Part shown: piece by piece, positions 9,201 to 17,412 of the stretch
Layout of the letters: each line of letters opens with the position of its first letter
Numbering within the stretch: position 1 is the stretch's first letter
Origin: Variovorax paradoxus EPS
Lineage (GTDB): Bacteria; Pseudomonadota; Gammaproteobacteria; Burkholderiales; Burkholderiaceae_C
Assembly (NCBI RefSeq): GCF_000184745.1
Contig: NC_014931.1
Span: 4,216,001-4,280,000, forward strand
Direction: 5' to 3'
DNA: 64,000 nt
Notes under the pieces: model-generated
Told to the model about the DNA's origin: nothing
What the model saw: the letters and a program-made list of their open reading frames with translations, nothing else
Database searches by the model: none
Position numbers and translations under genes: made by a program

Positions 9201-10465
9201 TTGGCGGCACGCTGCCTGTGCGATCGCACCGATGTCGCCAGGGATTCGAACGACGAGCACTCGCCTTGCGAAAAACGGTTGTTGTGTCCGTCAAGCGCCT
9301 GCACAAGTCGCTTTTGCACGAGCGCCATGGTGAGTGCCGTGAACGGGTCTTTTGTTCCTGAAATTTTCAAACGCTGATAGCGGCGGTATTGACTCTTCAG
9401 ATAAGTATTGCCGTCGCCGTCCTGGTACGTCCGCACGCGCCGCACCGTGAACTCCCGCATGATGTCCACCACGTCCTGATAGGCAGTTGCTCCGGGCTTC
9501 ATGCGCGCCGCAATCTGCGGAGAGCGCCCTTGGGGGGCGCATCTCGCGCAATGAGGAGCCTGGTTTTCGACGGAGGGCGGATCGCCCAGGTAAGCGTCAA
9601 GACTTCGCAAGTCGCCCGGACCGCTGTGAAGCGGGGTCGCACTGAGGAAAAGCCAGCGCCGGGCATGCGGGCGAAACACCTGCCGGATGTGACGGTTCTG
9701 GAGGTTGCCTATGTGACGCAGATACTGCGCCTCGTCGAACACCGCCAGCGAGATGCCACGCGCGCACAAGAGATGCCCCACCTGCGTCGCGTACCGGTCA
9801 CTGAGCGCATGGATCAGCTCTTCGCGGGCCGCGAGAAGCACCGTGCCCGGCGTCAGTGCGTGTTGCAGTGCCTGCCTGTCTTTGGTTGAGGGCTCCGCGC
9901 TCAGCGGAATCAACGCCGCCGCATAGGTCGCGAAAACGGCGTTCAGGTCGATCTCGCCGTTGCGAGGCAACACCCCGAAGGAGAGCGGCCGGCTGAACGA
10001 TGAATATCTCAACAAATGAATTCGGCGCTCGTTCAACTGCAGGGTATGCGCAAAATCGCTGAGTCTTTCGTGCATTGCAACGCGGCTCACGGGCAGCCCC
10101 GTGACGGCGCTGCGCAGGCGGTTGTCCACGAGCTTGTAGCAACTGCGAAGGAACGCATCCCATTCCCCCAGCCACTGCCTTTGCAGTGTTTGGCCGGGAC
10201 AGACAATGACAACCTGAGCGTTCGGGTCTTCTAGCAACTGCAGGGCGATAACCGCCATCGCCTGCCGGGTTTTGCCCATGCCGACTTCGTCGGCCAGGTA
10301 GGCGAAGCCCTTGCTGCGCAGCAGGTGCCATAGTGCCGCCACGCCTTCGCTTTGCGCGCGTGATTGCTGCGTGCCCTCGACGTCGACGTGTTCGCCGCCG
10401 TCGAAGTTGATGAAGCTGCGGATCTGGCCGGCCGTCAGTTCTTTAGGTATCAGGTTTTCAGGCAT
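6209..10465 (-). CDS. SNF2/RapA-like superfamily 2 ATPase, 1418 aa, last gene of a three-gene operon
   Basis: This is a predicted DNA or nucleoprotein translocase. N-terminal RecA lobe: Walker A DEVGMGKT (59-66), motif II DEAQ (244-247), motif III SATP (275-278). C-terminal lobe: motif V (LVCTDVLKEGVDLHLF, about 843-858) and motif VI QRIGRVDRFGS (about 876-886). About 560 residues separate motif III from motif V, far more than in a minimal helicase, including a variable acidic stretch (SSEDAENDSQPDEPSGNESG). A further 530 residues follow motif VI with no domain I recognise. The start ATG overlaps the stop region of the PLD gene by 8 bases, so translation is probably coupled. Length and layout resemble the large SNF2 proteins of defence islands such as DISARM DrmD or ZorD, but this is only a similarity of style. 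Confidence 0.85.
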   Translation of the reverse strand: MPENLIPKELTAGQIRSFINFDGGEHVDVEGTQQSRAQSEGVAALWHLLRSKGFAYLADEVGMGKTRQAMAVIALQLLEDPNAQVVIVCPGQTLQRQWLGEWDAFLRSCYKLVDNRLRSAVTGLPVSRVAMHERLSDFAHTLQLNERRIHLLRYSSFSRPLSFGVLPRNGEIDLNAVFATYAAALIPLSAEPSTKDRQALQHALTPGTVLLAAREELIHALSDRYATQVGHLLCARGISLAVFDEAQYLRHIGNLQNRHIRQVFRPHARRWLFLSATPLHSGPGDLRSLDAYLGDPPSVENQAPHCARCAPQGRSPQIAARMKPGATAYQDVVDIMREFTVRRVRTYQDGDGNTYLKSQYRRYQRLKISGTKDPFTALTMALVQKRLVQALDGHNNRFSQGECSSFESLATSVRSHRQRAAKAKAKAMIKAGTGAEELDQGEFERGTDRLPRDAQPSIDRATIDALTTSFNEAASLLDRRSDPTTARRYSLPHAKLIDVARRVFENSLRDASCHKSLIFVRRLDTVDELLDLLRTEFQQEVDRRLSIWHDWLAAPGSALVLRQPHWVDGRFWNSAADSSEDAENDSQPDEPSGNESGDTPGKANELEYFRALRYLKGEVRGKLHSFQARLRDRRLTRNPLGAFLQAREEQLNAADAEAWDAADEAWDELVEVCLGETHASLTGPGQLLHWLVHRPESGSPAFWKLATLQRCLLQSMRQTDLLVDLYVLNRHVSSLGVDGRAWTLPQKLLWMLGAGAGLGQGAFPEQLTDYASNWRAKFRDWMLHFDTIIDKCLRGGSSAGWEQIHERANSAFDRMQPVFGRSGRLDDQNAVPQFKFPVHPNVLVCTDVLKEGVDLHLFCDDVIHYGVAWTSGDLEQRIGRVDRFGSLISRRLAISRQEHWTTQGRPRLTVEFPFLDGTLDAPQVNRVILAKVRSDMRMDLGRRSDEIDKLGELNLDDLDDSDGTSASAAAPVVSFYPEGVPKDDALQLPAPPDLIADMLACDASTTLSHHRDDLHMPRLGVVRIRGKVDAALSDNPLLRRVKMTGRKSVFDRQEEWLTCDARESTSLSLGRALREAGPVSTTALEGSCLFRFDTVWNTLVHCATVDLPLAPAPAILQPVLLEVLGDFLLLRAPLFPACEVHDDAWLGNNAQRCEWAHLTSDASIVWLVSFVARSNEPAVIADVVDHLASRLGQLAGSIGPGLSRSLNVTRCTYRSRTALPPCTEIAAFWRNERGIPMIDAKWQGAGDFLSGMEAWFRAAFSEVLVTLKDVTYSHEGPMSIAKGGVLHLATQGPERFSLQAFVQPGNVVSDPDGVIEGPWIVWELVASTSTLGAKPTLPHTPWHYMPHFPSSEGWHGEQKENRRVYVSQDERYRYLAVYHRPTAWDVHRSALLAAWTEALPRMQGTNFQRQALRQSFFE

Positions 10466-12455
10466 CGCCCACCTGCAGTTCGCGACGGAACCATTCGATC
10501 AGCATCTGGCTGCGTTCGGTTGGCTGGCTCTTGGAGAAAACCCGTTGAAACAGTTCGGAGTGACTCGATCGCTCGAGCACCTCTGCTTCCAACGTTCGCA
10601 CTTGCCCGGCGACCTGCGTGCGGAGTGCTTCGTATGCGGGTGGTGGCGCGTGGCGACGCAGCGAATCGAGAGTGGCCAGCAATTCGGCAAGCTGCACGTA
10701 GCGGGCAATCGTCGACTCGTCGTCCGGTGCTTCCTGGAGCACTACGGCACGGTGCAGTACCCCCAAGCCAAAAGGTAGTGTCGGATCGCAAGGGTCGAGT
10801 TCCGAGTGCTTCTGGAAGTAGCGGCGCAGCTGGAACGTGCCTTGGAAGAATGCGAACAGGTCGATCGAGCGCGCCGCCGACTCGTCATTGTCCGCTTCGT
10901 CGTCCTCGGCGCCTTCGCCACCTCGTGCGCGCTTGCTTGCCTTGCCTGGATCTTCGTTTGGGCGGAGGCTGCGCAGGAACTTGAGCACGTCATTCAGCTT
11001 GGGCTTGGGCCTGTAGCCCAGCACATCCTCGGGCGCATCGACCTGCAATACCAGGCCGGTGAACGTGAACGTGCGGCCGTCGGCAGTTGCGTAGGCCAAA
11101 TCAAAGTTCGTGACCAGGCGCGCAGGAGGCGCTGGAAAATCGAAGCACTGCAAAGACGCCTTTCGAATATCCACTGGCGATGAATGCTCGGCGATCGACA
11201 GCGATGCACCTCGCAAATGCGCGTCCGCATGGATACGCACGCGGATCTTCAGGCGCGTTGCTCCCCAGTCGCAGACCGCCTCCGCTTCGAACGGGGGCAG
11301 CGGTGGCGCTTGTTCGCCGTCCGGGTCGCCGGGTTCCAAGGGTGGGGCCATGTCTTCCGGCGGCAACTCCTGGAACAATGAGCGCCAAGGCGATGCGCCG
11401 GTGACTGCGTATCGCAACACGGCCTCGACGTTCGACAGTTGCCCTGCGCCATGCATCCAGGCGGCCTGCGTGAAGTTGGCCGATCCAATGCACAGCACAT
11501 GCTCGCGAGCGCGGCTCAGCAACACGCCCTTTGCATGCGAGGTGCGACCGCTGTCGCTTGAAAATCGTCCGTACTCGCAGCGATCGATGGGCGCGTCCGC
11601 GAGGCGGTGAAAACGCCCTTCCGACGACGGTGCCGGCACCAGCATGCACGTCTTCACGCCCAGCGCCGCCACGAGGTCTTCGACGCCCGACCAGAACGGT
11701 GACACGACGGCCGCATGCTCCCATCGACGGTTGCCCATCAGTGCAGGCAGGAGTGCCGTTGGCGGCGCGTCTGGCCGCGCGAGTCCCGGCGGCCACGCGA
11801 GGTGCAGTGTTGGCGACGTCGGACTTGCGGGCGCGAGCGATGCCGGGTCGAGAAGTCCGCGTAGCGCACCGTCCAGCACTTCGACGACCGATCCTTCCGC
11901 GTGTGCACCGCTGGCTTCGGCCATCGACAATCGCTGGCGTGCCTGATCGGCGAGCCATTCGATCATCGGCCGAAGCGAATCGCTGTGCTGCTGTGTCACA
12001 GCGGTCACGCCCACGACCTCACGTTGCAGTGCCCAGCCGGACAAGGACAGGTTGCCGCTGCCGACGGACATCCAGATGCCGTTCTTGCCAGAGCCCGACT
12101 TCAGGCGACCGCCAAGCAGCGTGATCTTAGGATGAAAACGTCCCCGCTCCAGCCCGACCGGCAGCAACCCGTAACGCAGTTCGCCCTTGGGTTGCGGCTC
12201 TGCTGAGCGGTCGCACGCTACGACGACGCGCACGCTCGCCAACGCGTCGTTCAGATCCGCGCGCAGAAGTTTGCTGCCTTTCAGGTCTTCGACCGCGATG
12301 CCACCGAGCAACGGCAACACATTCGCCTCGAAGAAGGTGGACACAAAAGTGAAAGTCGTGAACACGGCCCATTCGGGCTTCTCGTCTACGAACTGGTCCA
12401 GCATGTGCTCCAGCGCGTGCCGCATCACGGGCGCGCTCTTGTCGTCTTGCGTCAT
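10458..12455 (-). CDS. Phospholipase-D-like protein with two HKD motifs, 665 aa
   Basis: This is a predicted PLD-superfamily enzyme, probably a nuclease. HKD1 is HPKITLLGG followed by SVGSGNLSLSGW (about residues 108-140). HKD2 is HAKGVLLSR followed by CIGSANFTQAAW (about 307-334). Both keep the His, the Lys and the GSxN element, so an intact two-motif active site is likely. An acidic, Lys/Arg-rich linker is seen around residues 520-545. No signal peptide or membrane segment is seen, which favours a cytoplasmic role. The start chosen is the ATG at 12455, which overlaps the upstream stop as TGATG; the frame is open 22 codons further up. Together with the SNF2 ATPase it would make a translocase-nuclease pair. 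Confidence 0.85.
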   Translation of the reverse strand: MTQDDKSAPVMRHALEHMLDQFVDEKPEWAVFTTFTFVSTFFEANVLPLLGGIAVEDLKGSKLLRADLNDALASVRVVVACDRSAEPQPKGELRYGLLPVGLERGRFHPKITLLGGRLKSGSGKNGIWMSVGSGNLSLSGWALQREVVGVTAVTQQHSDSLRPMIEWLADQARQRLSMAEASGAHAEGSVVEVLDGALRGLLDPASLAPASPTSPTLHLAWPPGLARPDAPPTALLPALMGNRRWEHAAVVSPFWSGVEDLVAALGVKTCMLVPAPSSEGRFHRLADAPIDRCEYGRFSSDSGRTSHAKGVLLSRAREHVLCIGSANFTQAAWMHGAGQLSNVEAVLRYAVTGASPWRSLFQELPPEDMAPPLEPGDPDGEQAPPLPPFEAEAVCDWGATRLKIRVRIHADAHLRGASLSIAEHSSPVDIRKASLQCFDFPAPPARLVTNFDLAYATADGRTFTFTGLVLQVDAPEDVLGYRPKPKLNDVLKFLRSLRPNEDPGKASKRARGGEGAEDDEADNDESAARSIDLFAFFQGTFQLRRYFQKHSELDPCDPTLPFGLGVLHRAVVLQEAPDDESTIARYVQLAELLATLDSLRRHAPPPAYEALRTQVAGQVRTLEAEVLERSSHSELFQRVFSKSQPTERSQMLIEWFRRELQVGDA

Positions 12456-13732
12456 CAAGGCTTGCCGAAGAGTTGCGGGTACATGACTGCGACCGTGGGG
12501 AGGTAGTAGCCGTTGGTCCACGACGAATCGCTGGCGAGATGTTTCTCAACTGCATCGAAGGAGCGCTCTTCCCCGAGGGCCGAGACGATCTTTCGCTGCT
12601 CAGTCGACAACAGTGGATCGGATCCGCGCTCTGCCATGAGTGCTTGATGGTGGCGAATCAGGCCCTCGACAAAGTCCTCAGGCTCGCAGGCGAGGCGGTC
12701 CGCCAGCATCGCCATCTGCTGCCAGCGACCACCAGGGGCAGGGCCGGCCAGCTTACTGAACTCCACCGCAATTCGCCGATGCGCGCTCCGATGCTTCGCA
12801 AGGTGGTTGGCAGCTTGCGCCACCGTCCGGCCGCCCAGGCTTCGTGCCAGGTCGAAGCCGTCCTGGACGATTTCGAGGAATCGCTCGCATCGCTCGACAT
12901 TTTCGAGGGCGGGATGCAGTCTGGTGGCCGGATCGTCGAGGCGGGCCAGGCGGATCTTCAGTTGCTGGACATAGAGCTTCGTGCTGCGTTGGTCCGCCTT
13001 GGTGTTGGTCCGGATCTCGGCGCAGTGACGAGCCAACGCCTCTTGGGCGGGGTCGCCCAGCAAACTGCGTCGTATCTCGGAGGTAACCATTGGCGAAGCG
13101 AAGAATGCCCGCAAGGCTTTGTGGATTTCGGGCGCACCGTCCAGCAGCGTCTGCGGCTCGAAGCCGCTTTGCGGGAGATCAAGCACACGTTCGATCGCGC
13201 AGCGCAACCTCTGGGTTGCTTCGGTCTGCCAGACCTTGGTGATGATGTTCGTGACGGGTTCGCTCAGCTCCCAGTTGGCATCCAGCAGGCCGGCGCGACG
13301 GCAGGTGCCGCTGTAGTACTGGTAGAGGCCATTCACTACGGTGCCAGCGTCGCTGCAGCGAACCCGAAAGGGCGGCGGCTGGGACAGCGCCCTTTTGCCG
13401 AAGCACTGGCCGTCGCGGGTCAGAGGATCCCAAAGGTAATACTCGACCAATCCTTCCATGAGACGGAAATACGGCCTGAACTTGCGTGTTGCCAGCATGG
13501 TCTGGAACGGCCCATTGGCAAGCCAATGGATCAGCAGGACGGCTTTGATACCGCTGAGCTGGGTTACGCCCGACGCAAGGTGGGGAACCAGTTCCCTGCC
13601 TACGGCACTCCAGATAGGCAGCAGCCCCATCGGGTCCCGCATCGAGGACACCCGAACGAGCGCTGCATCATGGGCCGTGAAGAACGGGAGGTCTGTGACC
13701 GGACTTTCCGCAACGGGTCGGTTGAGGTTCAT
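12455..13732 (-). CDS. Unrecognised 425-aa protein, first gene of the SNF2/PLD operon
   Basis: I do not recognise the family. The start at 13732 (MNLNRPVAESPVT) is the first plausible ATG after the EcsC stop; the frame is open further upstream but there overlaps the EcsC gene in a low-quality sequence. The N-terminal part is hydrophobic and well structured (SMRDPMGLLPIWSAVGREL, then HLASGVTQLSGIKAVLLIHW). The middle and C-terminal parts are helical and Arg/Leu-rich. No signal peptide, transmembrane helix or catalytic motif stands out. The stop codon overlaps the PLD start by one base, so it is stably linked to the PLD and SNF2 genes. A role in target recognition or in holding the complex together is only a guess. 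Confidence 0.7.
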   Translation of the reverse strand: MNLNRPVAESPVTDLPFFTAHDAALVRVSSMRDPMGLLPIWSAVGRELVPHLASGVTQLSGIKAVLLIHWLANGPFQTMLATRKFRPYFRLMEGLVEYYLWDPLTRDGQCFGKRALSQPPPFRVRCSDAGTVVNGLYQYYSGTCRRAGLLDANWELSEPVTNIITKVWQTEATQRLRCAIERVLDLPQSGFEPQTLLDGAPEIHKALRAFFASPMVTSEIRRSLLGDPAQEALARHCAEIRTNTKADQRSTKLYVQQLKIRLARLDDPATRLHPALENVERCERFLEIVQDGFDLARSLGGRTVAQAANHLAKHRSAHRRIAVEFSKLAGPAPGGRWQQMAMLADRLACEPEDFVEGLIRHHQALMAERGSDPLLSTEQRKIVSALGEERSFDAVEKHLASDSSWTNGYYLPTVAVMYPQLFGKP

Positions 13733-13766
13733 GGGGGCGGCGCGCGCGCCGTTCGATGGCGCGAAA

Positions 13767-14423
13767 TCAGGCCGCCGTAGCTTCGCCCGCCGGCGTCTCT
13801 TGCCCGATGAAGATGTTCCTGGCCGTGTTGCCAACAATGTTGGTGGCAACCGAATCGAAAGTCGCGCCCACGACGCCGCCGAGAACGGGCACCATCTTGC
13901 CCAAGTTGATGATGCCAGTGGTGCCAAACTTCGTCAGCAGACGGAATCCGACAGCCTGGTTGATCTTCGTGATCGTGGCGCCGCTGATCTTGTTGATGGC
14001 GCTCAATGCAACCTTCTTGCCCACCGCGATGCCGATGTCTTTGAGCACCTCCTTGGCCGAATCGCCGGTCAGGGTGGCGAACACCATGGTCTTGACTCTA
14101 TCGTCAGATATGTCGTACCCGCCGAGGTGGGCGATGGCCGCAATCATCCGGATTTGCACGTAAAGCACGCTGGCGATGTTGGCTGGAATGGCAATGGGCA
14201 AGGTGATGAGTCCGCCAAGTCCGGTCAGGAATCCCGAGGTTCCAGCTTTGGCGTTTTGCCAGCGAATGAGCGAATTGGCCTGCTCGATAGGCGTTCCGCC
14301 TTGCTTGGCATAGTCGTTGGCGAGTTCTTTTGCCGAATCCAGGCCGGGTATGCCGTTCACGGCTTTTTCGTAGCCCCATTCCAGAACTTCCATGATCTTC
14401 TCTTGCGTCAATGAGCTCGCCAT
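13767..14423 (-). CDS. EcsC-family protein
   Basis: This 218-aa protein matches the EcsC family pattern. An N-terminal helix is followed by a Gly/Ala-rich hydrophobic segment (GFLTGLGGLITLPIAIPANI). Next comes the family-like stretch YVQIRMIAAIAHLGGYDISD and a hydrophobic C-terminal part (INLGKMVPVLGGVVGATFDS). The family is membrane-associated and its biochemical role is not established; some members occur near secretion or defence genes. AGGAAG lies 6 bases before the ATG. The stop is 34 bases upstream of the 425-aa gene in the same direction, so it may be the leading gene of the same transcript. Confidence 0.8.
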   Translation of the reverse strand: MASSLTQEKIMEVLEWGYEKAVNGIPGLDSAKELANDYAKQGGTPIEQANSLIRWQNAKAGTSGFLTGLGGLITLPIAIPANIASVLYVQIRMIAAIAHLGGYDISDDRVKTMVFATLTGDSAKEVLKDIGIAVGKKVALSAINKISGATITKINQAVGFRLLTKFGTTGIINLGKMVPVLGGVVGATFDSVATNIVGNTARNIFIGQETPAGEATAA

Positions 14424-14886
14424 TTTTTCTTCCTGTGTTTACCAATCGAAGAGCGCAACGTGAAATCGGCCACAAATCCAACGCGTCAGTAAATGTAACT
14501 CGCGCTATCGCGATGGACCGTCAGCGTGAGCTGTATATGTGCGAAATCTCACGATCAGCGCGCCTCGCCACTTCGTCCATCATTGCTGTACTTGACCAGC
14601 TAGTTCAGATCCACGCCGTTCTTCCGCCAACTCTCGTCGCTCGGGACAAATCTGTAGCGCCGGACAGGTGCCGATGGGACACATCCTTGGGCGTCCATGC
14701 AATGAAGCCACCACCTAGCCCAATTCAAGCCGCCGGCGTACGGCCGAAAAGACGGAACGACTCGACAACACGGCCAAGCAGAATGCGGCCATAAGGTCCT
14801 CGACAAAGATCCCTCTGAGGCGCCTGCAGTCAAGGCTGCGGGTCGCATCTAGACATGAAGGAAACGGCAGGCGCCGCAGTCCCTCT
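14424..14886. other. Intergenic stretch without a convincing gene
   Basis: This 463-base stretch separates the EcsC and GIY-YIG genes. A short minus-strand run ending near 14608 (RYRFVPSDESWRKNGVDLN then stop) looks protein-like and may be the tail of a lost gene. The promoter for the EcsC operon should lie in the left 100 bases, but I see no clear -35/-10 pair. Confidence 0.4.
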
Positions 14887-15441
14887 TCATACGGAACCGC
14901 GCTTACCGAAGACCGGAGACAGGCTCACGGAGAGCCAGTCTTCAAGGTCGCACAGTGCCTCCTTCGAGAGCGAATCAGGATAGCGGGCCGCCTGCAGACG
15001 CATCTCGATGTCGGGCGCGTCCACCCAATAAGCCATGTTGAGTGAAGACGGGCCTACCGCGTACCCGAGGTGGTTGCGAATCCGAGTCCGTAGCGACTCG
15101 CTGCTGCCGATGTACAGCGTGCTGCTCTCGCCTCGTATGTCGTTCAATCGAGCGTATCGAAACTTCGCTGTCTTGCCGTCGCGCGCCTTCGAAAACGACT
15201 CGACCAACGCTTTCCGCTCGGCCTGAGTTGCCGTCGTATCGAAGACGTAGATCCAGCGCCTGCTGAGCTTGGTCCAATGCCGGAGCCGATCAGCAATCGC
15301 CGCCGGTTCAGCCCCAAGCTCAATTCCGCCGGTGCGAAACTTGATCGCGTGCACCTCCAGGGGCTTGACGCCTGTCAGCGCGACTGCTCGACGTGTCAGG
15401 GAGTCGTGTGTCTGTTGCGCGAGGTTTTTGAAGGGCATCAA
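14887..15441 (-). CDS. GIY-YIG-like protein, 184 aa
   Basis: The stretch STLYIGSSESLRTRIRNHLG (about residues 107-126) resembles the GIY-YIG nuclease core, with YIG followed by an S-x(4)-R-x(2)-N-H pattern. The first half (TKLSRRWIYVFDTTATQAE) is compatible with a small alpha/beta domain. The first half of the GIY element (the GIY tripeptide) is not obvious, so this may be a divergent or inactive member. It stands alone between the EcsC gene and the CDI locus, on the same strand as both. Role unknown; mobile DNA, restriction or repair are the usual settings for such nucleases. Confidence 0.55.
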   Translation of the reverse strand: MMPFKNLAQQTHDSLTRRAVALTGVKPLEVHAIKFRTGGIELGAEPAAIADRLRHWTKLSRRWIYVFDTTATQAERKALVESFSKARDGKTAKFRYARLNDIRGESSTLYIGSSESLRTRIRNHLGYAVGPSSLNMAYWVDAPDIEMRLQAARYPDSLSKEALCDLEDWLSVSLSPVFGKRGSV

Positions 15442-15582
15442 GGCTCCAATCCGGGAGTATCAGGTCATTGTCGCGTCACTGAGTTCACAACCAAGTCCTC
15501 CGATGCCTTCGCTGCCACACCTTCTGCGTCTCCCGCCGCTGATCGTCTTTGCGTCGCTTCTTTACTGTCATTGCCTCCCTGG

Positions 15583-17361
15583 CTAGAAGCTTACGTTGAG
15601 GTTGAAGCCCAATGTGACCTTGGCCGTGCGATAGCCCTCGGGCTTGCGAATGGGAGCACCAACGAAAAAATCGTAGCTCAGCCTGCTCCACTGGCCTCGC
15701 ACGCCGACGACGGCGCCTGCCAAACTGCGACCGAGAAGGTCGACCGTGGAGCGGCCACCGACATGGCCGTAGTCCATGCCTGCATACAGCTCCGCCCCGC
15801 TCTGCCCCATCGCCCAACCGATGTCGTTGCGGATCAGCATGCCGCGTTCGCCCAACAGGCTGGTCTCGCCATCGAAGCCACGCACCGTGTAGCGTCCGCC
15901 GATGGCGAAGCGGTCCTGTGGCGTGAGTGGCGTGCGGTTCCATTGAGCGCGGATCAGGCCGGAGTAGCGCAGCTTCTGCTCGCCGAGCTTGAACGGCGCG
16001 TTGAGGGTGACATCGGCCGTGTACAGCTTCAGGCGCGAGGTGCCCTCGCCGAACTCTTCTTCCGGCGCGACGCGCGAGCCGAAGCCGCCGGTGCCACGCT
16101 TGTAGGCCAGCGTGCCTTCGAGCGTCGCTTCGCCGATGAACTCCTTGTGGTTCAGGCTGAATTCCCAGCCGCCGACCACGCGGTGCTGCACCTCGACCTC
16201 GGTGTCGTCCACGAAGTTGCGCGACTCGCGACGCCAGCCCTTGACGGCCACCGTGGTCTTGCGGCTCTGGTCGCGGTAGAGCAGGCGCGAGAGCTTGACC
16301 TCGGCGTTGTTGGTCTTGCCGGCATAGACGATGTCGCCGTTCAGGCCGGCGACGCTCTGGTGGTACTGGCTGTTGGAGGCGGTGAAGCCGAGCATCCAGT
16401 AGCCGAACGGCAGCGAGTAGTGCGCCGTCTGGCCTTCGGTGCCATAGCTCGGCTCGGACAGGAAGTGGCTGTTGACGCTGTGGTTGGCGCTGACGTAGAA
16501 CAGGTCGTTCAGGCCGAAAGGGTTGTCGAGCGAGACGGTGGCGCCAGCTTGGTTGCGGCCTGTGGCCTTGGTGCCGCTGTCGTCGAGGCTCAGCGTGACG
16601 CGCCATTTCTTGGACTGGACGTACTTGACGACCAGATCGCTGTCGCCGGGTTTTGCACCGACCGCAGTCGATGGCTCGATCTGGATGTCGGCTTCGGCTG
16701 TCGGAGCGCGCTTCAGGTTCTCGAGGCCTTGCTCGATATCGCGCAGGTTCAGTAGATCGCCAACACGCGCAGGAATTGCGGTGGTCAGCAAGGCGGAATT
16801 ACCGAGCAGCGTGGACGAAGAGTCGGGCGTCAGGCGGATCGCGGCGATGCGGCCCGGGATCAGCGAAAGGGTCAGCGTGCCGGTCGAGAGATCCTGCGGC
16901 GCAGTCAGCACCCGCGTGGTGACGAACCCGCGCGCGATGGCCGCCTGCTGAGCGCGCGCGAGCACCACGTTGACGCCTGCGGTTCCGAGGCATCGACCCA
17001 GCGGTGAATCGTTGCCCTCGGGGCCGGAGAGATCAGCAACAGCCCACTGGAAGGCCTCGGCCTGCTCGCCAACCAGCAATACGCGGTCGATCCGAAAGCA
17101 CGGCGACTCGGATTCAGGGATGCGCTGGGTAGGCGCAGGCAGCGCGGCTTGCAGGCGCTGATCAACCGTGCGCTCGTTCTGCTCGCGCAGGGCGCGTTCG
17201 CGTTCCTGCTGGCGTTGCTGTTCGACGAAGGGTTGGGGAGTGCTGGGAACCTGGGCCTGCGCCCACAACGGACCGCCCAACAGCACACCGGCCAACATGG
17301 CACGCGAGTTCGTTCTCAAGTTCTCTCCCTCAAATATCTTTGTTGTCTGCATCGTCGGCAC
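15583..17361 (-). CDS. bcpB: Two-partner secretion outer-membrane transporter (CdiB/BcpB, TpsB family)
   Basis: This 592-aa Omp85-superfamily pore exports the 3369-aa exoprotein encoded upstream in the same operon. A signal peptide is visible (AMLAGVLLGGPLWAQAQ), then a Gln/Arg-rich linker, a POTRA_2 domain (FRIDRVLLVGE onwards, about residues 85-165) and a ShlB-type second POTRA. A 16-strand barrel region follows, with the conserved VRGF motif (GRYTVRGFDGE) and a C-terminal aromatic ending (FNLNVSF). Length is normal for the family. It is the last gene of an A-I-O-B arrangement, the gene order of Burkholderia-type CDI loci, rather than the B-A-I order of enterobacteria. The start is uncertain by two codons (ATG at 17361 or 17355). 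Confidence 0.92.
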   Translation of the reverse strand: MPTMQTTKIFEGENLRTNSRAMLAGVLLGGPLWAQAQVPSTPQPFVEQQRQQERERALREQNERTVDQRLQAALPAPTQRIPESESPCFRIDRVLLVGEQAEAFQWAVADLSGPEGNDSPLGRCLGTAGVNVVLARAQQAAIARGFVTTRVLTAPQDLSTGTLTLSLIPGRIAAIRLTPDSSSTLLGNSALLTTAIPARVGDLLNLRDIEQGLENLKRAPTAEADIQIEPSTAVGAKPGDSDLVVKYVQSKKWRVTLSLDDSGTKATGRNQAGATVSLDNPFGLNDLFYVSANHSVNSHFLSEPSYGTEGQTAHYSLPFGYWMLGFTASNSQYHQSVAGLNGDIVYAGKTNNAEVKLSRLLYRDQSRKTTVAVKGWRRESRNFVDDTEVEVQHRVVGGWEFSLNHKEFIGEATLEGTLAYKRGTGGFGSRVAPEEEFGEGTSRLKLYTADVTLNAPFKLGEQKLRYSGLIRAQWNRTPLTPQDRFAIGGRYTVRGFDGETSLLGERGMLIRNDIGWAMGQSGAELYAGMDYGHVGGRSTVDLLGRSLAGAVVGVRGQWSRLSYDFFVGAPIRKPEGYRTAKVTLGFNLNVSF

Positions 17362-17412
17362 TGACGCTCTGCAGCATTGGTCACTGGCGTGAAAAGTGCA
17401 GCGACCGCCTCG

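Noticed and set aside
2950-13732. Assignment of the helicase/PLD/SNF2 set to DISARM, Dpd, Zorya or Azaca
   Set aside because: Individual proteins resemble members of these systems, but the defining partners are missing or cannot be confirmed from sequence alone, so no name is given.
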